A stretch of DNA of 64,000 nt. Origin: Paraburkholderia sp. BCC1884. GTDB taxonomy: Bacteria; Pseudomonadota; Gammaproteobacteria; Burkholderiales; Burkholderiaceae. Position 1 is the first letter of the stretch. The number at the start of each line of letters is the position of its first letter. Shown piece after piece: positions 9,676 to 17,667 of the stretch. Under the pieces are notes generated by a model. That model was given only the letters and a program-made list of their open reading frames with translations. It did not search any database and was not told where the DNA came from. A program made the translations under genes and the position numbers. Location: contig NZ_CAAJGL010000101.1 in NCBI RefSeq assembly GCF_900996225.1, positions 310,001 to 374,000 on the forward strand, written 5' to 3'.

Positions 9676-10560
9676 ATGAACGAAACCCAGATCATCGAAG
9701 TAGCGAACGCCGACTGGCACGGACGCAACCTGTCCGTGCCGCGCGAGACGCTGCTCGCCGGCGTCGAACGCGGCAAAGTGCTGTATTTCCCGAACCTGCG
9801 CTTTGCCATCGAAGGCGGCGAACAGGCGCTGCTCGACCCGGCACTGGCCGATCCGAACCGCAAGAACATCAGCCTCGAACCGAATGGCGGCGCCTTGCAT
9901 GGCGTAGCCGGCGACGCCGTCACGCAATCGGCGGTGCGCGCGTTGATCGCCCGTTACCAGGCCAATGCGCGCACGCTGGTCGACGGGCTTTTTCCCGAAT
10001 ACAACGGCAAGCTGCGCGTCGCGCCGACGAGCTTGCGGCTGCATCAGGTGGAAACGCGCGAGACCTCGTGGCGTAAAGACGATAGCCGCCTGCATGTCGA
10101 TGCTTTCCCGTCGCGGCCAAACTACGGCGAGCGCATTCTGCGCGTGTTCACCAACGTCAATCCGAACGGCTCGCCGCGCGTGTGGCGCGTCGGCGAACCG
10201 TTCGAGGACATGGCCAGCCGCTTCCTGCCGCATATCAAGCCGCCAATGCCGGGCTCGGCGTGGTTGCTGAATCTGCTGCACGTCACGAAATCGCCGCGTA
10301 GCGAGTACGACCATCTGATGCTGAATCTGCACGACGGCATGAAGGCCGATCTCGACTATCAGAAGTCGAGCCCGCAGGAGACCATGCCGTTTCCGCCGGG
10401 CAGCGTGTGGGTATGTTTCTCCGACCAGACCTCGCATGCGGTGATGTCCGGGCAGTTCATGCTGGAGCAGACGTTCTTCCTGCCAGTCAAGGCGATGGCG
10501 CAGCCCGAATGCGCGCCGCTTGGCATTCTCGAACGCCTGAAGGGCAGGGCGCTGGTTTGA
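9676..10560 (+). CDS. kdoO: Kdo 3-hydroxylase, Fe(II)/2-oxoglutarate dependent
   Basis: 294 residues from the ATG at 9676, which follows an AAGGG ribosome site; an in-frame start at 9613 overlaps waaC and is less likely. An iron-binding H140-x-D142 pair (RLHVDAF) and a distal His254 (DQTSHAVMSGQF), with the downstream EQTFF strand, fit the double-stranded beta-helix of 2-oxoglutarate dioxygenases. The family, characterised in Burkholderia and Yersinia, hydroxylates Kdo of Kdo2-lipid A to Ko. Its position between waaC and waaA supports this. The hydroxylation should change the acid lability and charge of the inner core. Confidence 0.87.
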   Translation: MNETQIIEVANADWHGRNLSVPRETLLAGVERGKVLYFPNLRFAIEGGEQALLDPALADPNRKNISLEPNGGALHGVAGDAVTQSAVRALIARYQANARTLVDGLFPEYNGKLRVAPTSLRLHQVETRETSWRKDDSRLHVDAFPSRPNYGERILRVFTNVNPNGSPRVWRVGEPFEDMASRFLPHIKPPMPGSAWLLNLLHVTKSPRSEYDHLMLNLHDGMKADLDYQKSSPQETMPFPPGSVWVCFSDQTSHAVMSGQFMLEQTFFLPVKAMAQPECAPLGILERLKGRALV

Positions 10561-10630
10561 GCGCCGCGGTCCAGGTGCCGGTTGGGTTCGACGCGTTGGC
10601 TCGTCCGTTCACACAGACGGAGCGCCGCCG

Positions 10631-11950
10631 ATGCTAAGGGCGATCTATAACGCGTTGTGGTGGATCGTCGCGCCGGTTGCCGTGCTGCGCCTGATGATCC
10701 GTTCGCGCAAGGAGCGCGGTTATCGCGAGCATATCGGCGAACGCTTTGGATATTCGCGCGGCCGTCTGCCGGAAGACAACGCGCCGTTGATCTGGGTGCA
10801 TGCGGTGTCGGTGGGCGAGACGCGTGCCGCGCAACCGCTGATCGACGCACTGATCAAGGCGCGTCCCGACGCGCGCATTCTGCTGACTCACATGACGCCG
10901 AGCGGCCGTGCGACCGGGGAGCAGATTTTCGGCGACCGCGTGTTGCGCTGCTATCTGCCGTACGACATGCCGCATGCAGTGCGGCGGTTTTTGCGGGCAT
11001 GGCGGCCCTCGCTCGGTCTGGTGATGGAAACCGAGGTGTGGCCAACGCTGATCGACGAATGCCGTCGCGCGGATGTGCCGCTGATTCTGACCAACGCGCG
11101 AATGTCGGCGCGCTCGTTCAGGCGCGCGGCCAAGTTCGGCAATGCGACCAAAGACGTGTTCGGTGGCTTTGCGCGGGTGTTGGCGCAGAGTCCGTCGGAT
11201 GCGGAGCGCTTGACCTCGCTCGGCGCGCGCAATGTCGCGGTGCTCGGCAATCTGAAGTTCGATATGAGCACGCCGCCGGAGTTGGCCGCGCGCGGGCATG
11301 CATGGCGCGCGGCAATCGGCACGCGGCCCGTGTGGGTTGCGGCGAGCACGCGTGAGGGCGAAGAGGAACTGGTGCTGCAGGCCTTCGCGGCGCTCGGTGT
11401 CGACGATGCATTGCTGATTCTGGTGCCGCGCCATCCGCAACGGTTCAATGAAGTGGCGGCGCTGGTCGAGAAGGCCGGGCTGCGACTCGAGCGGCGCTCG
11501 AACTGGGCGCCGGATGCGAAGATGGCGTCGGCGGCAGTGACGGCGGATGGTGGCGTGCCTGCTTTGCCCGCTGGCGTGAAGGTGCTGCTGGGCGATTCGA
11601 TGGGCGAGCTCGGCGCTTACTATGCCGCTTCGGATCTCGCGTTTATCGGCGGGAGTCTGTTGCCGCTCGGTGGGCAGAATCTGATCGAGGCGTGCGCGGT
11701 GGGCGTGCCGGTGCTGATTGGGCCGCACGTGTTCAATTTCACGCAGGCTACGGCGGATGCGGTGGCCGCTGGCGCGGCGGTGCAGGTGCAAGATCCCGCC
11801 GATCTGGGTCGCGCGTTGCGCGAGCTGTTCAGCGATAAAGCGCGGCGGCTCGCGATGGGCGGCGCGGCGTCGGCGTTCGCGGCGCGCCATCGTGGCGCGA
11901 CCGCGCGGACCGTGGATGTGTTGATGGCGATGGTGCCGGAGTCGGAGTGA
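10631..11950 (+). CDS. waaA: Kdo transferase (3-deoxy-D-manno-octulosonate transferase)
   Basis: A 439-residue GT-B enzyme with an N-terminal membrane anchor at about residues 4-22. The conserved WVHAVSVGETRAA segment carries the likely catalytic Glu63, and the C-terminal donor-binding stretch reads GGSLLPLGGQNLIEACAVG. It transfers Kdo from CMP-Kdo to lipid IVA at the inner membrane. It is the third gene of the LPS core unit; the 70-bp gap to kdoO holds a GGAG ribosome site. It converges on ureG with about 40 bp between the stops. Confidence 0.94.
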   Translation: MLRAIYNALWWIVAPVAVLRLMIRSRKERGYREHIGERFGYSRGRLPEDNAPLIWVHAVSVGETRAAQPLIDALIKARPDARILLTHMTPSGRATGEQIFGDRVLRCYLPYDMPHAVRRFLRAWRPSLGLVMETEVWPTLIDECRRADVPLILTNARMSARSFRRAAKFGNATKDVFGGFARVLAQSPSDAERLTSLGARNVAVLGNLKFDMSTPPELAARGHAWRAAIGTRPVWVAASTREGEEELVLQAFAALGVDDALLILVPRHPQRFNEVAALVEKAGLRLERRSNWAPDAKMASAAVTADGGVPALPAGVKVLLGDSMGELGAYYAASDLAFIGGSLLPLGGQNLIEACAVGVPVLIGPHVFNFTQATADAVAAGAAVQVQDPADLGRALRELFSDKARRLAMGGAASAFAARHRGATARTVDVLMAMVPESE

Positions 11951-11990
11951 AGGAACGGGGGCGCAATACGCAGAACACATGCCCCCGGCT

Positions 11991-12635
11991 TCACACCTTC
12001 AGCAACCCCTTCTTCTCGATAAACGCGATCACATCCGGCAGGCCATCCAGCGCCTTCAGATTGCACATCACAAAGGGCCGCTCGCCGCGCATCTTCTTCG
12101 CGTCCGAGGCCATCACGTCGAGATTCGCGCCGACCATCGGCGCGAGGTCCGTCTTGTTGATCACCAGCAAATCCGACTTCGTAATCCCTGGGCCGCCTTT
12201 GCGCGGAATCTTCTCGCCGCCGGCCACGTCGATCACGTAGATCGTCAGGTCCGACAGTTCCGGGCTGAAGGTCGCCGCGAGGTTATCGCCGCCCGATTCG
12301 ATGAAGACGATATCCGCATCCGGAAAACGCGTGAGCATGCGGTCCACGGCTTCGAGATTGATCGAGGCGTCTTCGCGAATCGCCGTATGCGGACAACCGC
12401 CCGTCTCCACGCCCATGATCCGCTCCGCCGGCAATGCGCCCGCCACGGTCAGCAGACGCTGATCTTCTTTCGTATAGATGTCGTTGGTGATTGCAACGAG
12501 GTCGTACCGGTCGCGCATCGCCTTGCAGAGCATTTCGAGCAGCGTGGTCTTGCCCGAACCGACCGGGCCGCCGACGCCGACACGCAGCGGCGGCAGTTTC
12601 TTCGTACGTTGAGCGGGATGATGAGGTGCGTTCAT
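11991..12635 (-). CDS. ureG: Urease accessory GTPase UreG
   Basis: A 214-residue SIMIBI-class GTPase. The P-loop GGPVGSGKTT is at 22-31, the CPH nickel-binding motif sits in GVETGGCPHTAIRED and the NKTDLAP guanine motif is near 166. It binds Ni(II) with GTP and delivers it to apo-urease through the UreD-UreF complex in the cytoplasm. It is the last gene of the ureABCEFG run, 11 bp after ureF. Confidence 0.97.
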   Translation of the reverse strand: MNAPHHPAQRTKKLPPLRVGVGGPVGSGKTTLLEMLCKAMRDRYDLVAITNDIYTKEDQRLLTVAGALPAERIMGVETGGCPHTAIREDASINLEAVDRMLTRFPDADIVFIESGGDNLAATFSPELSDLTIYVIDVAGGEKIPRKGGPGITKSDLLVINKTDLAPMVGANLDVMASDAKKMRGERPFVMCNLKALDGLPDVIAFIEKKGLLKV

Positions 12636-12646
12636 GATGGTTCGTT

Positions 12647-13327
12647 TTATGAGCGAAAGAGCCGCGAATACTGCGACTCGTGACGCGCCGACAGAATGCC
12701 GAGTTGCGGCGCGAAAGTGTTGATGTTGTCAGGCGACGTCGCCAACGCGCGCGTGACGGCGGCGTCGATCGGGTCGCGCAGGGCGACGATGATGCGTTGT
12801 CCCGCGACTTGTCCCAAGGGCACCGCTTTCAATGCAGCCGCGGCCTGGTTCTCCACCCAGCTGAACGCATAGGCGGCGAGAGTGGCGTCGACGGCGGCAT
12901 TGTTGGCGTAGGCGGCGAAGGCAAAAGCCGTGGGTTGCGCGAGTGGCGTCATCGAGGCGAGCGTCGCGCGTCGCTCTGCATCGCCCCATTCCAGCGATAC
13001 GCACAACTGCCGCAGCGACCAGCCCATCTGCTCCGTTTCGCGGCGCAATTCCGCCGATTCGCGGCTTGCCAGGAATTCACTGTTGGCTTCGGCGAGCGCG
13101 GCGGCGTCGTGCGTGCGCCAGCGTTCCATCTGATGCGCGAGGAACGGCAACTCGCCGTGCGCGAGCACATCGGTCAGGCCGCTTGCGATCCAGTTGCGCG
13201 CGGAGTCGGCGTCGGTGATCAGTTGCGCTTCGATCGCTGCTTCGAGTCCCTGCGAGTAGCTGAACGCGCCGATCGGCAGCGCCGGCGACGCGAGATGCAG
13301 TAGCGCCGTGAGTTCAGCGATGCGCAT
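12647..13327 (-). CDS. ureF: Urease accessory protein UreF
   Basis: 226 residues from the ATG at 13327 (MRIAELTALLHLASPALPIGAFSYSQG). All-helical UreF family with the hallmark PIGAFSYSQGLE segment. It acts as the scaffold between UreD and UreG during nickel insertion. The reading frame stays open upstream to 13570, but that extension is Thr/Met/Arg-rich because it runs through the ureE histidine-tail DNA in another frame, so the family-matching start is used. It overlaps the end of ureE by 14 bp. Confidence 0.94.
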   Translation of the reverse strand: MRIAELTALLHLASPALPIGAFSYSQGLEAAIEAQLITDADSARNWIASGLTDVLAHGELPFLAHQMERWRTHDAAALAEANSEFLASRESAELRRETEQMGWSLRQLCVSLEWGDAERRATLASMTPLAQPTAFAFAAYANNAAVDATLAAYAFSWVENQAAAALKAVPLGQVAGQRIIVALRDPIDAAVTRALATSPDNINTFAPQLGILSARHESQYSRLFRS

Positions 13328-14021
13328 GATCGTGGTGATGGCCGTGGCCGCAGGATTCGTCGTGGACGTGGTCGGCGTGATCGTGATCGTGGCCATGGTC
13401 ATGGCCGTGCTCATGCGAGTGTCCGTGAGCCTGAGTCTGTCCATGCCCGTGATCGTGATCGTGCGAATGACCGTCCTCGCCATGATCGTGCGAATGCGCA
13501 TGCCCATGGTGCTCGCCGAACACCTGCTGCGCGAGCGCATAGTCTTCAGCGAAGGTCTCGTCATGACCATGCTTATGTCCGCCGCCGTATGCGCCGGATT
13601 CCGGCTGGAACGGCATCGACACCTGATCGACCGTTGCGCCGATGCGCTTGAGCATATCGGCCAGCACCGGATCGTATTCGAGCTTCAGATAATCCGCGCC
13701 GACTTCCACCGGCGTGTGGCGATTGCCGAGGTGATAGGCGGCGCGCGTCAACGTCAACGTATCTTTCGCGCGCACCACCAGCACCGCCTCAGCCGCTGCG
13801 ACGACCCGCACGAGACCGCCGTCGTCCGCGACCAGCACGTCGCCGTCGCGCAGCACCGTGCCGCGCGGCAGTAGCAGCGCGACTTCTTCACCGCTGTCGA
13901 GCGTGGCGGCGAGCCGGCTCTTGCGACGCTCGTCGAACGCGAGCGTCAGCGTCGGCGCCCGCTTCACCAGCACGGGCGCGAGCTTAAGATGCGGCGCGAT
14001 GAGTTTATCCAGAGTGCGCAT
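13314..14021 (-). CDS. ureE: Urease nickel metallochaperone UreE with long His-rich tail
   Basis: 235 residues. The N-terminal UreE peptide-binding domain and the central Ni-binding domain (conserved YHLGNRHTPVEV, about 129-140) are normal. The last 67 residues hold 28 histidines, mostly in alternating HGH/HDH runs, plus one Cys. Such tails bind several Ni(II) or Zn(II) ions and serve as metal storage for urease maturation. This one is longer than many UreE tails. It lies 6 bp after ureC and overlaps ureF by 14 bp, in one operon. Confidence 0.96.
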   Translation of the reverse strand: MRTLDKLIAPHLKLAPVLVKRAPTLTLAFDERRKSRLAATLDSGEEVALLLPRGTVLRDGDVLVADDGGLVRVVAAAEAVLVVRAKDTLTLTRAAYHLGNRHTPVEVGADYLKLEYDPVLADMLKRIGATVDQVSMPFQPESGAYGGGHKHGHDETFAEDYALAQQVFGEHHGHAHSHDHGEDGHSHDHDHGHGQTQAHGHSHEHGHDHGHDHDHADHVHDESCGHGHHHDHAHR

Positions 14022-14027
14022 GGTTCT

Positions 14028-15734
14028 TTAGAACAGGAAGTAGCGTTGCGCCATCGGCAGCACGGTGGCCGGTTCGCAGGTCAGCAACTGACCGTCCGCG
14101 ATCACCTGATAGGTTTCCGGATCGACGCTGATCGCCGGGCGCCACGCATTGTGAATCATGTCTGCCTTCGAGATGTTGCGGCAGTTCTTTACCGCCACGA
14201 TACGCTTGTTCAGACCGTAACGTTCGGCGACGCCCGCATCGGCGGCCATCTGCGACACGAAAGTCAGCGACGTGCGTCCCAAAGCGCCGCCACGCGTCGC
14301 GAACATCTCGCGATAGTGGACCGGCTGCGGCGTCGGAATCGACGCGTTCGGGTCGCCCATCTGCGCCATCGCGATCATGCCGCCTTTCAGGATCAGCGAC
14401 GGCTTGATGCCGAAGAATGCCGGCTCCCAGAACACCAGGTCGGCCCACTTGCCCGGCTCGATCGAGCCGACTTCGTGCGCGATGCCGTGCGTGATCGCCG
14501 GGTTGATCGTGTACTTGGCGACGTAGCGTTTGGCGCGGAAATTGTCATGACGCGCGTTGTCTTCCGGCAAGGCGCCGCGCTGCACCTTCATCTTGTGCGC
14601 GGTCTGCCAGGTGCGGATGATGACTTCGCCCACGCGTCCCATGGCCTGCGAATCGGACGACAGCATCGACAACGCGCCCAGGTCGTGCAGGATGTCTTCG
14701 GCGGCGATGGTCTCGCGGCGGATGCGCGATTCGGCAAACGCAATGTCTTCCGCAATCGACGGGTCGAGGTGATGGCACACCATCAGCATGTCGAGATGCT
14801 CGTCGAGCGTGTTGACGGTGTACGGACGCGTCGGATTGGTCGACGAAGGCAGCACGTTCGCTTCGCCGCAGACCTTGATGATGTCCGGTGCGTGGCCGCC
14901 GCCCGCGCCTTCGGTGTGATACGTGTGAATCGTGCGGCCCTTGAACGCGGCCACGGTCGCTTCCACAAAGCCCGCTTCGTTCAGCGTGTCCGTGTGGATC
15001 GCGACCTGGGTGTCGGTGTCGTCGGCGACCGAGAGGCAGTTGTCGATTGCGGCGGGCGTCGTACCCCAGTCTTCGTGAAGCTTCAAACCGATCGCGCCCG
15101 CGGCGATCTGCTCGAGCGCCGGTTGCGGCAGGCTCACGTTGCCCTTGCCGAGAAAGCCGAGATTCATCGGATAACCGTCGGCCGCCTGCAGCATGCGTTC
15201 GAGATGCCACGGACCGGGCGTACAGGTTGTAGCGTTCGTCCCCGTGGCCGGACCGGTGCCGCCGCCGAGCATCGTCGTCACGCCGCTCGCAAGCGCTTCT
15301 TCGATCTGCTGCGGGCTGATGAAGTGAATGTGCGTATCGATGCCGCCCGCCGTGACGATCAGGCCTTCGCCCGCGATCACTTCGGTGGCTGCGCCGATCG
15401 CGATCGTCACGTTCGGCTGGATGTCGGGATTGCCCGCTTTGCCGATCGCGGCGATACGGCCGTCCTTGATGCCGATGTCGGCCTTGACGATGCCCCAGTG
15501 ATCGAGGATCAGCGCGTTAGTGATGACCGTATCGACGACGTCGGCGTGCACGCGTTGCGACTGGCCCATGCCGTCGCGAATCACTTTGCCGCCGCCGAAT
15601 TTCACTTCTTCGCCGTAGGTGGTGAAGTCGCGTTCGACTTCGATCAGCAGATCGGTGTCGGCGAGACGCACGCGGTCGCCGGTGGTGGGGCCGAACATTT
15701 CCGCGTAAGCGCGGCGGCCAATGCGTAAGGTCAT
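14028..15734 (-). CDS. ureC: Urease alpha (catalytic) subunit
   Basis: 568 residues, full length for UreC. The nickel ligands are present: His135 and His137 (GIDTHIHF), the lysine to be carbamylated Lys218 (AIGLKLHEDWG), His247, His273 and Asp361. The mobile flap Cys320-His321 (VCHHLDP) is also intact. It hydrolyses urea to ammonia and carbamate in the cytoplasm as (ABC)3 with UreA and UreB. All visible active-site residues are intact, so the enzyme is predicted to be active. Confidence 0.98.
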   Translation of the reverse strand: MTLRIGRRAYAEMFGPTTGDRVRLADTDLLIEVERDFTTYGEEVKFGGGKVIRDGMGQSQRVHADVVDTVITNALILDHWGIVKADIGIKDGRIAAIGKAGNPDIQPNVTIAIGAATEVIAGEGLIVTAGGIDTHIHFISPQQIEEALASGVTTMLGGGTGPATGTNATTCTPGPWHLERMLQAADGYPMNLGFLGKGNVSLPQPALEQIAAGAIGLKLHEDWGTTPAAIDNCLSVADDTDTQVAIHTDTLNEAGFVEATVAAFKGRTIHTYHTEGAGGGHAPDIIKVCGEANVLPSSTNPTRPYTVNTLDEHLDMLMVCHHLDPSIAEDIAFAESRIRRETIAAEDILHDLGALSMLSSDSQAMGRVGEVIIRTWQTAHKMKVQRGALPEDNARHDNFRAKRYVAKYTINPAITHGIAHEVGSIEPGKWADLVFWEPAFFGIKPSLILKGGMIAMAQMGDPNASIPTPQPVHYREMFATRGGALGRTSLTFVSQMAADAGVAERYGLNKRIVAVKNCRNISKADMIHNAWRPAISVDPETYQVIADGQLLTCEPATVLPMAQRYFLF

Positions 15735-15789
15735 GATGTGAGTCCGGAAATGAGCAGGTCGGTCAAAGCGGAGGGGCGCGGCGCGCGCG

Positions 15790-16095
15790 TCACAGCTTGC
15801 CCATCACCTTGCCGTTGAAGCCGTAGACGACGCGCTCGCCCGCCAGTGCGACCAGTTCGACGGTGCGTTCCTGGCCGGGCTCGAAACGCACGGCGGTGCC
15901 CGCCGCGATGTTCAGCCGGAAGCCGCGCGCCGTTTCGCGATCGAAGGCGAGGGCCTCGTTCACTTCATAGAAGTGGTAATGCGAGCCGATCTGCACCGGC
16001 CGGTCGCCGGTATTCGACACGACCACGGTGACGGTGGCGCGGCCTGCGTTGAGTTCGTGTTCGCCATCGTCGATGATGAGTTCGCCGGGAATCAT
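15790..16095 (-). CDS. ureB: Urease beta subunit
   Basis: 101 residues, starting MIPGELIIDDGEHELNAGR and containing RPVQIGSHYHFYEVN, both typical of UreB. It is structural and packs against UreC, stabilising the active-site region. It lies 10 bp after ureA, so the subunits are separate genes (the three-subunit bacterial arrangement). The gap to ureC is 55 bp. Confidence 0.97.
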   Translation of the reverse strand: MIPGELIIDDGEHELNAGRATVTVVVSNTGDRPVQIGSHYHFYEVNEALAFDRETARGFRLNIAAGTAVRFEPGQERTVELVALAGERVVYGFNGKVMGKL

Positions 16096-16105
16096 GGGGC
16101 CTGCC

Positions 16106-16408
16106 TCAAGGAATCGGATGATGGACGGTGACGAGCTTGGTGCCGTCGGGGAACGTGGCTTCGACCTGGATGTCCGGGATCATTTCCGGCACGCCTTCCA
16201 TGACGTCGTCGCGCGTGAGCAGGGTCGTGCCGTAGTGCATGACCTCGGCGACGGTCTTGCCGTCGCGGGCCGCTTCCATCAGCGCGGCGGTGATGAAGGC
16301 GATCGCTTCCGGGTAGTTGAGTTTGAGACCGCGGGCGCGGCGCCGCTCGGCGAGCAGCGCGGCGGTGAAGATCAGCAGCTTGTCCTTCTCACGAGGTGTC
16401 AGCTTCAT
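16106..16408 (-). CDS. ureA: Urease gamma subunit
   Basis: 100 residues beginning MKLTPREKDKLLIFTAALLAERRRARG, with the YPEAIAFI and VEATFPDGTKLVTVHHPI segments of UreA. It is a structural subunit of the urease trimer-of-trimers. It is the first gene of the ureABCEFG run. Unlike the usual Burkholderia order, ureD is not immediately upstream: a solute-binding protein gene and two opposite-strand genes intervene. Confidence 0.97.
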   Translation of the reverse strand: MKLTPREKDKLLIFTAALLAERRRARGLKLNYPEAIAFITAALMEAARDGKTVAEVMHYGTTLLTRDDVMEGVPEMIPDIQVEATFPDGTKLVTVHHPIP

Positions 16409-16576
16409 CGAATGTGTGCTTTGGGTTTCGTTGCGCCGATCCCGGACGGGACCGGCTGCGAAAATGATAGGCGCTGCGCGTCATGGGGGCGATCGTGTGC
16501 GATGCACTGGATGCATCCATGACGAGTGCAAGGCCGGATAAGCCGGTTACGGTATCAAGCGCGCCTAACGGGCCGC

Positions 16577-17380
16577 TTACAGATCGGCCGGCAACGGTGC
16601 GCCGAACCATTTCTTCGACATCGTGTTGAGCGTGCCGTCCTGCCTGGCTTGCGCGATAGCGGCGTCGACCTTCTGTTGCAGACGCGGCTCGTTCTTGTTC
16701 ATGCCGACGAAGCATGGCGAATTCTTGATCACGAACTTCGGCTCCGGCCGACGCGGCGGATTTTTCGCAAGGATCGCGGCGGCCACGATGTTGCCGGCGG
16801 CGATCAACTGCACTTGCCCCGAAAGAAATGCGGCGATCGTTGCGTTGTTATCTTCGAAGCGTTTGATGGTCGCATTCGGCGCCATCTGCGTGAGCCCGAT
16901 TTCTTCGAGGGCGCCGCGCGTCGCGCCGACCGTCTTGCCGGTGAGATCGGCGGGGCCGGTGACCTTGATGTCGGCGGGACCGAACACGCCCTGGTAGTAC
17001 GGCGCGTAGGCGGTGGAGAAATCGATGACCTTTTCACGATCCGGCGTTTTGCCGAGCGACGAGATCACCAGATCGACCTTGCCGGTTTGCAGATACGGAA
17101 TACGGTTCGCGCTGTTGACCGGCACGAGTTCGAGTTTGACGTTCATCGACTTGGCGAGGAGCGCGGCAGTGTCGATGTCATAGCCTTGCGGCTTCATGTC
17201 GGCGCCGACCGAACCGAACGGCGGATAGTCTTCCGGCACGGCGACTTTGAGCACTCCGGCTTTGGCGATGTTGTCGAGCGTATCGGCGTGCGCGGCGGCC
17301 GCGTGGATGGCGAGGACGGGCGAGAGCAGGAGCGCGGCAAGCCAGGCGCGACGCGCGGGGCGAAGAGTCGATCGGTTCAT
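16577..17380 (-). CDS. ABC transporter solute-binding protein (amino-acid type, SBP family 3)
   Basis: 267 residues from the ATG at 17380. A signal peptide (hydrophobic AWLAALLLSPVLA, predicted cleavage after AHA at about residue 32) precedes an SBP family 3 fold: GVLKVAVPEDYPPFGS, the GYDIDTAALLAKSM helix and the DLVISSLGKTPDREKVIDFS strand. The family binds polar amino acids or related small ligands in the periplasm. No permease or ATPase gene is adjacent, so the transporter partner is elsewhere or absent. It sits between ureD and ureA, 168 bp ahead of ureA on the same strand, and may be a late insertion. Ligand unknown. Confidence 0.85.
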   Translation of the reverse strand: MNRSTLRPARRAWLAALLLSPVLAIHAAAAHADTLDNIAKAGVLKVAVPEDYPPFGSVGADMKPQGYDIDTAALLAKSMNVKLELVPVNSANRIPYLQTGKVDLVISSLGKTPDREKVIDFSTAYAPYYQGVFGPADIKVTGPADLTGKTVGATRGALEEIGLTQMAPNATIKRFEDNNATIAAFLSGQVQLIAAGNIVAAAILAKNPPRRPEPKFVIKNSPCFVGMNKNEPRLQQKVDAAIAQARQDGTLNTMSKKWFGAPLPADL

Positions 17381-17667
17381 GTTCTTTGAGCGGTGGTGGC
17401 GAATCAGGTCGGCCGCCGTCAGGGCGCGGCAGCATCGTAAGGGGTTGTTAAGCAAGGTATGTACCATGCCGGTGCGGCGCGCACACGTGAGAAGCGGGGG
17501 ATCATGCACCGAAATCGAGCGCATGTTCGCCCTATTGTGGTGCGTTCGCGGGCGACTGCCCTTAGACACTGCTCGTCGTCATGAACAGAGAAGAATTCAG
17601 AGCAGTCTGATTTGTCAGGCGTTATGCCAAACCTAACATCGCGCTTTCATAAAAATTTGGGGCGCGA

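Noticed and set aside
11956..11987. Bidirectional terminator between waaA and ureG
   Set aside because: A 7-bp GC inverted repeat exists, but there is no T run on either side and the loop is long.
13328..13570. N-terminal extension of ureF
   Set aside because: The Thr/Met/Arg-rich sequence is only the ureE histidine-tail DNA read in another frame; UreF homology begins at 13327.
13989..15728. 579-codon plus-strand open frame opposite ureC
   Set aside because: Mirror of ureC codons; no conserved features while ureC has all catalytic residues.
16409..16576. Sigma-54 promoter upstream of ureA
   Set aside because: A TTGCA -12-like element is present on the minus strand, but the GG of the -24 element is missing at the required distance.
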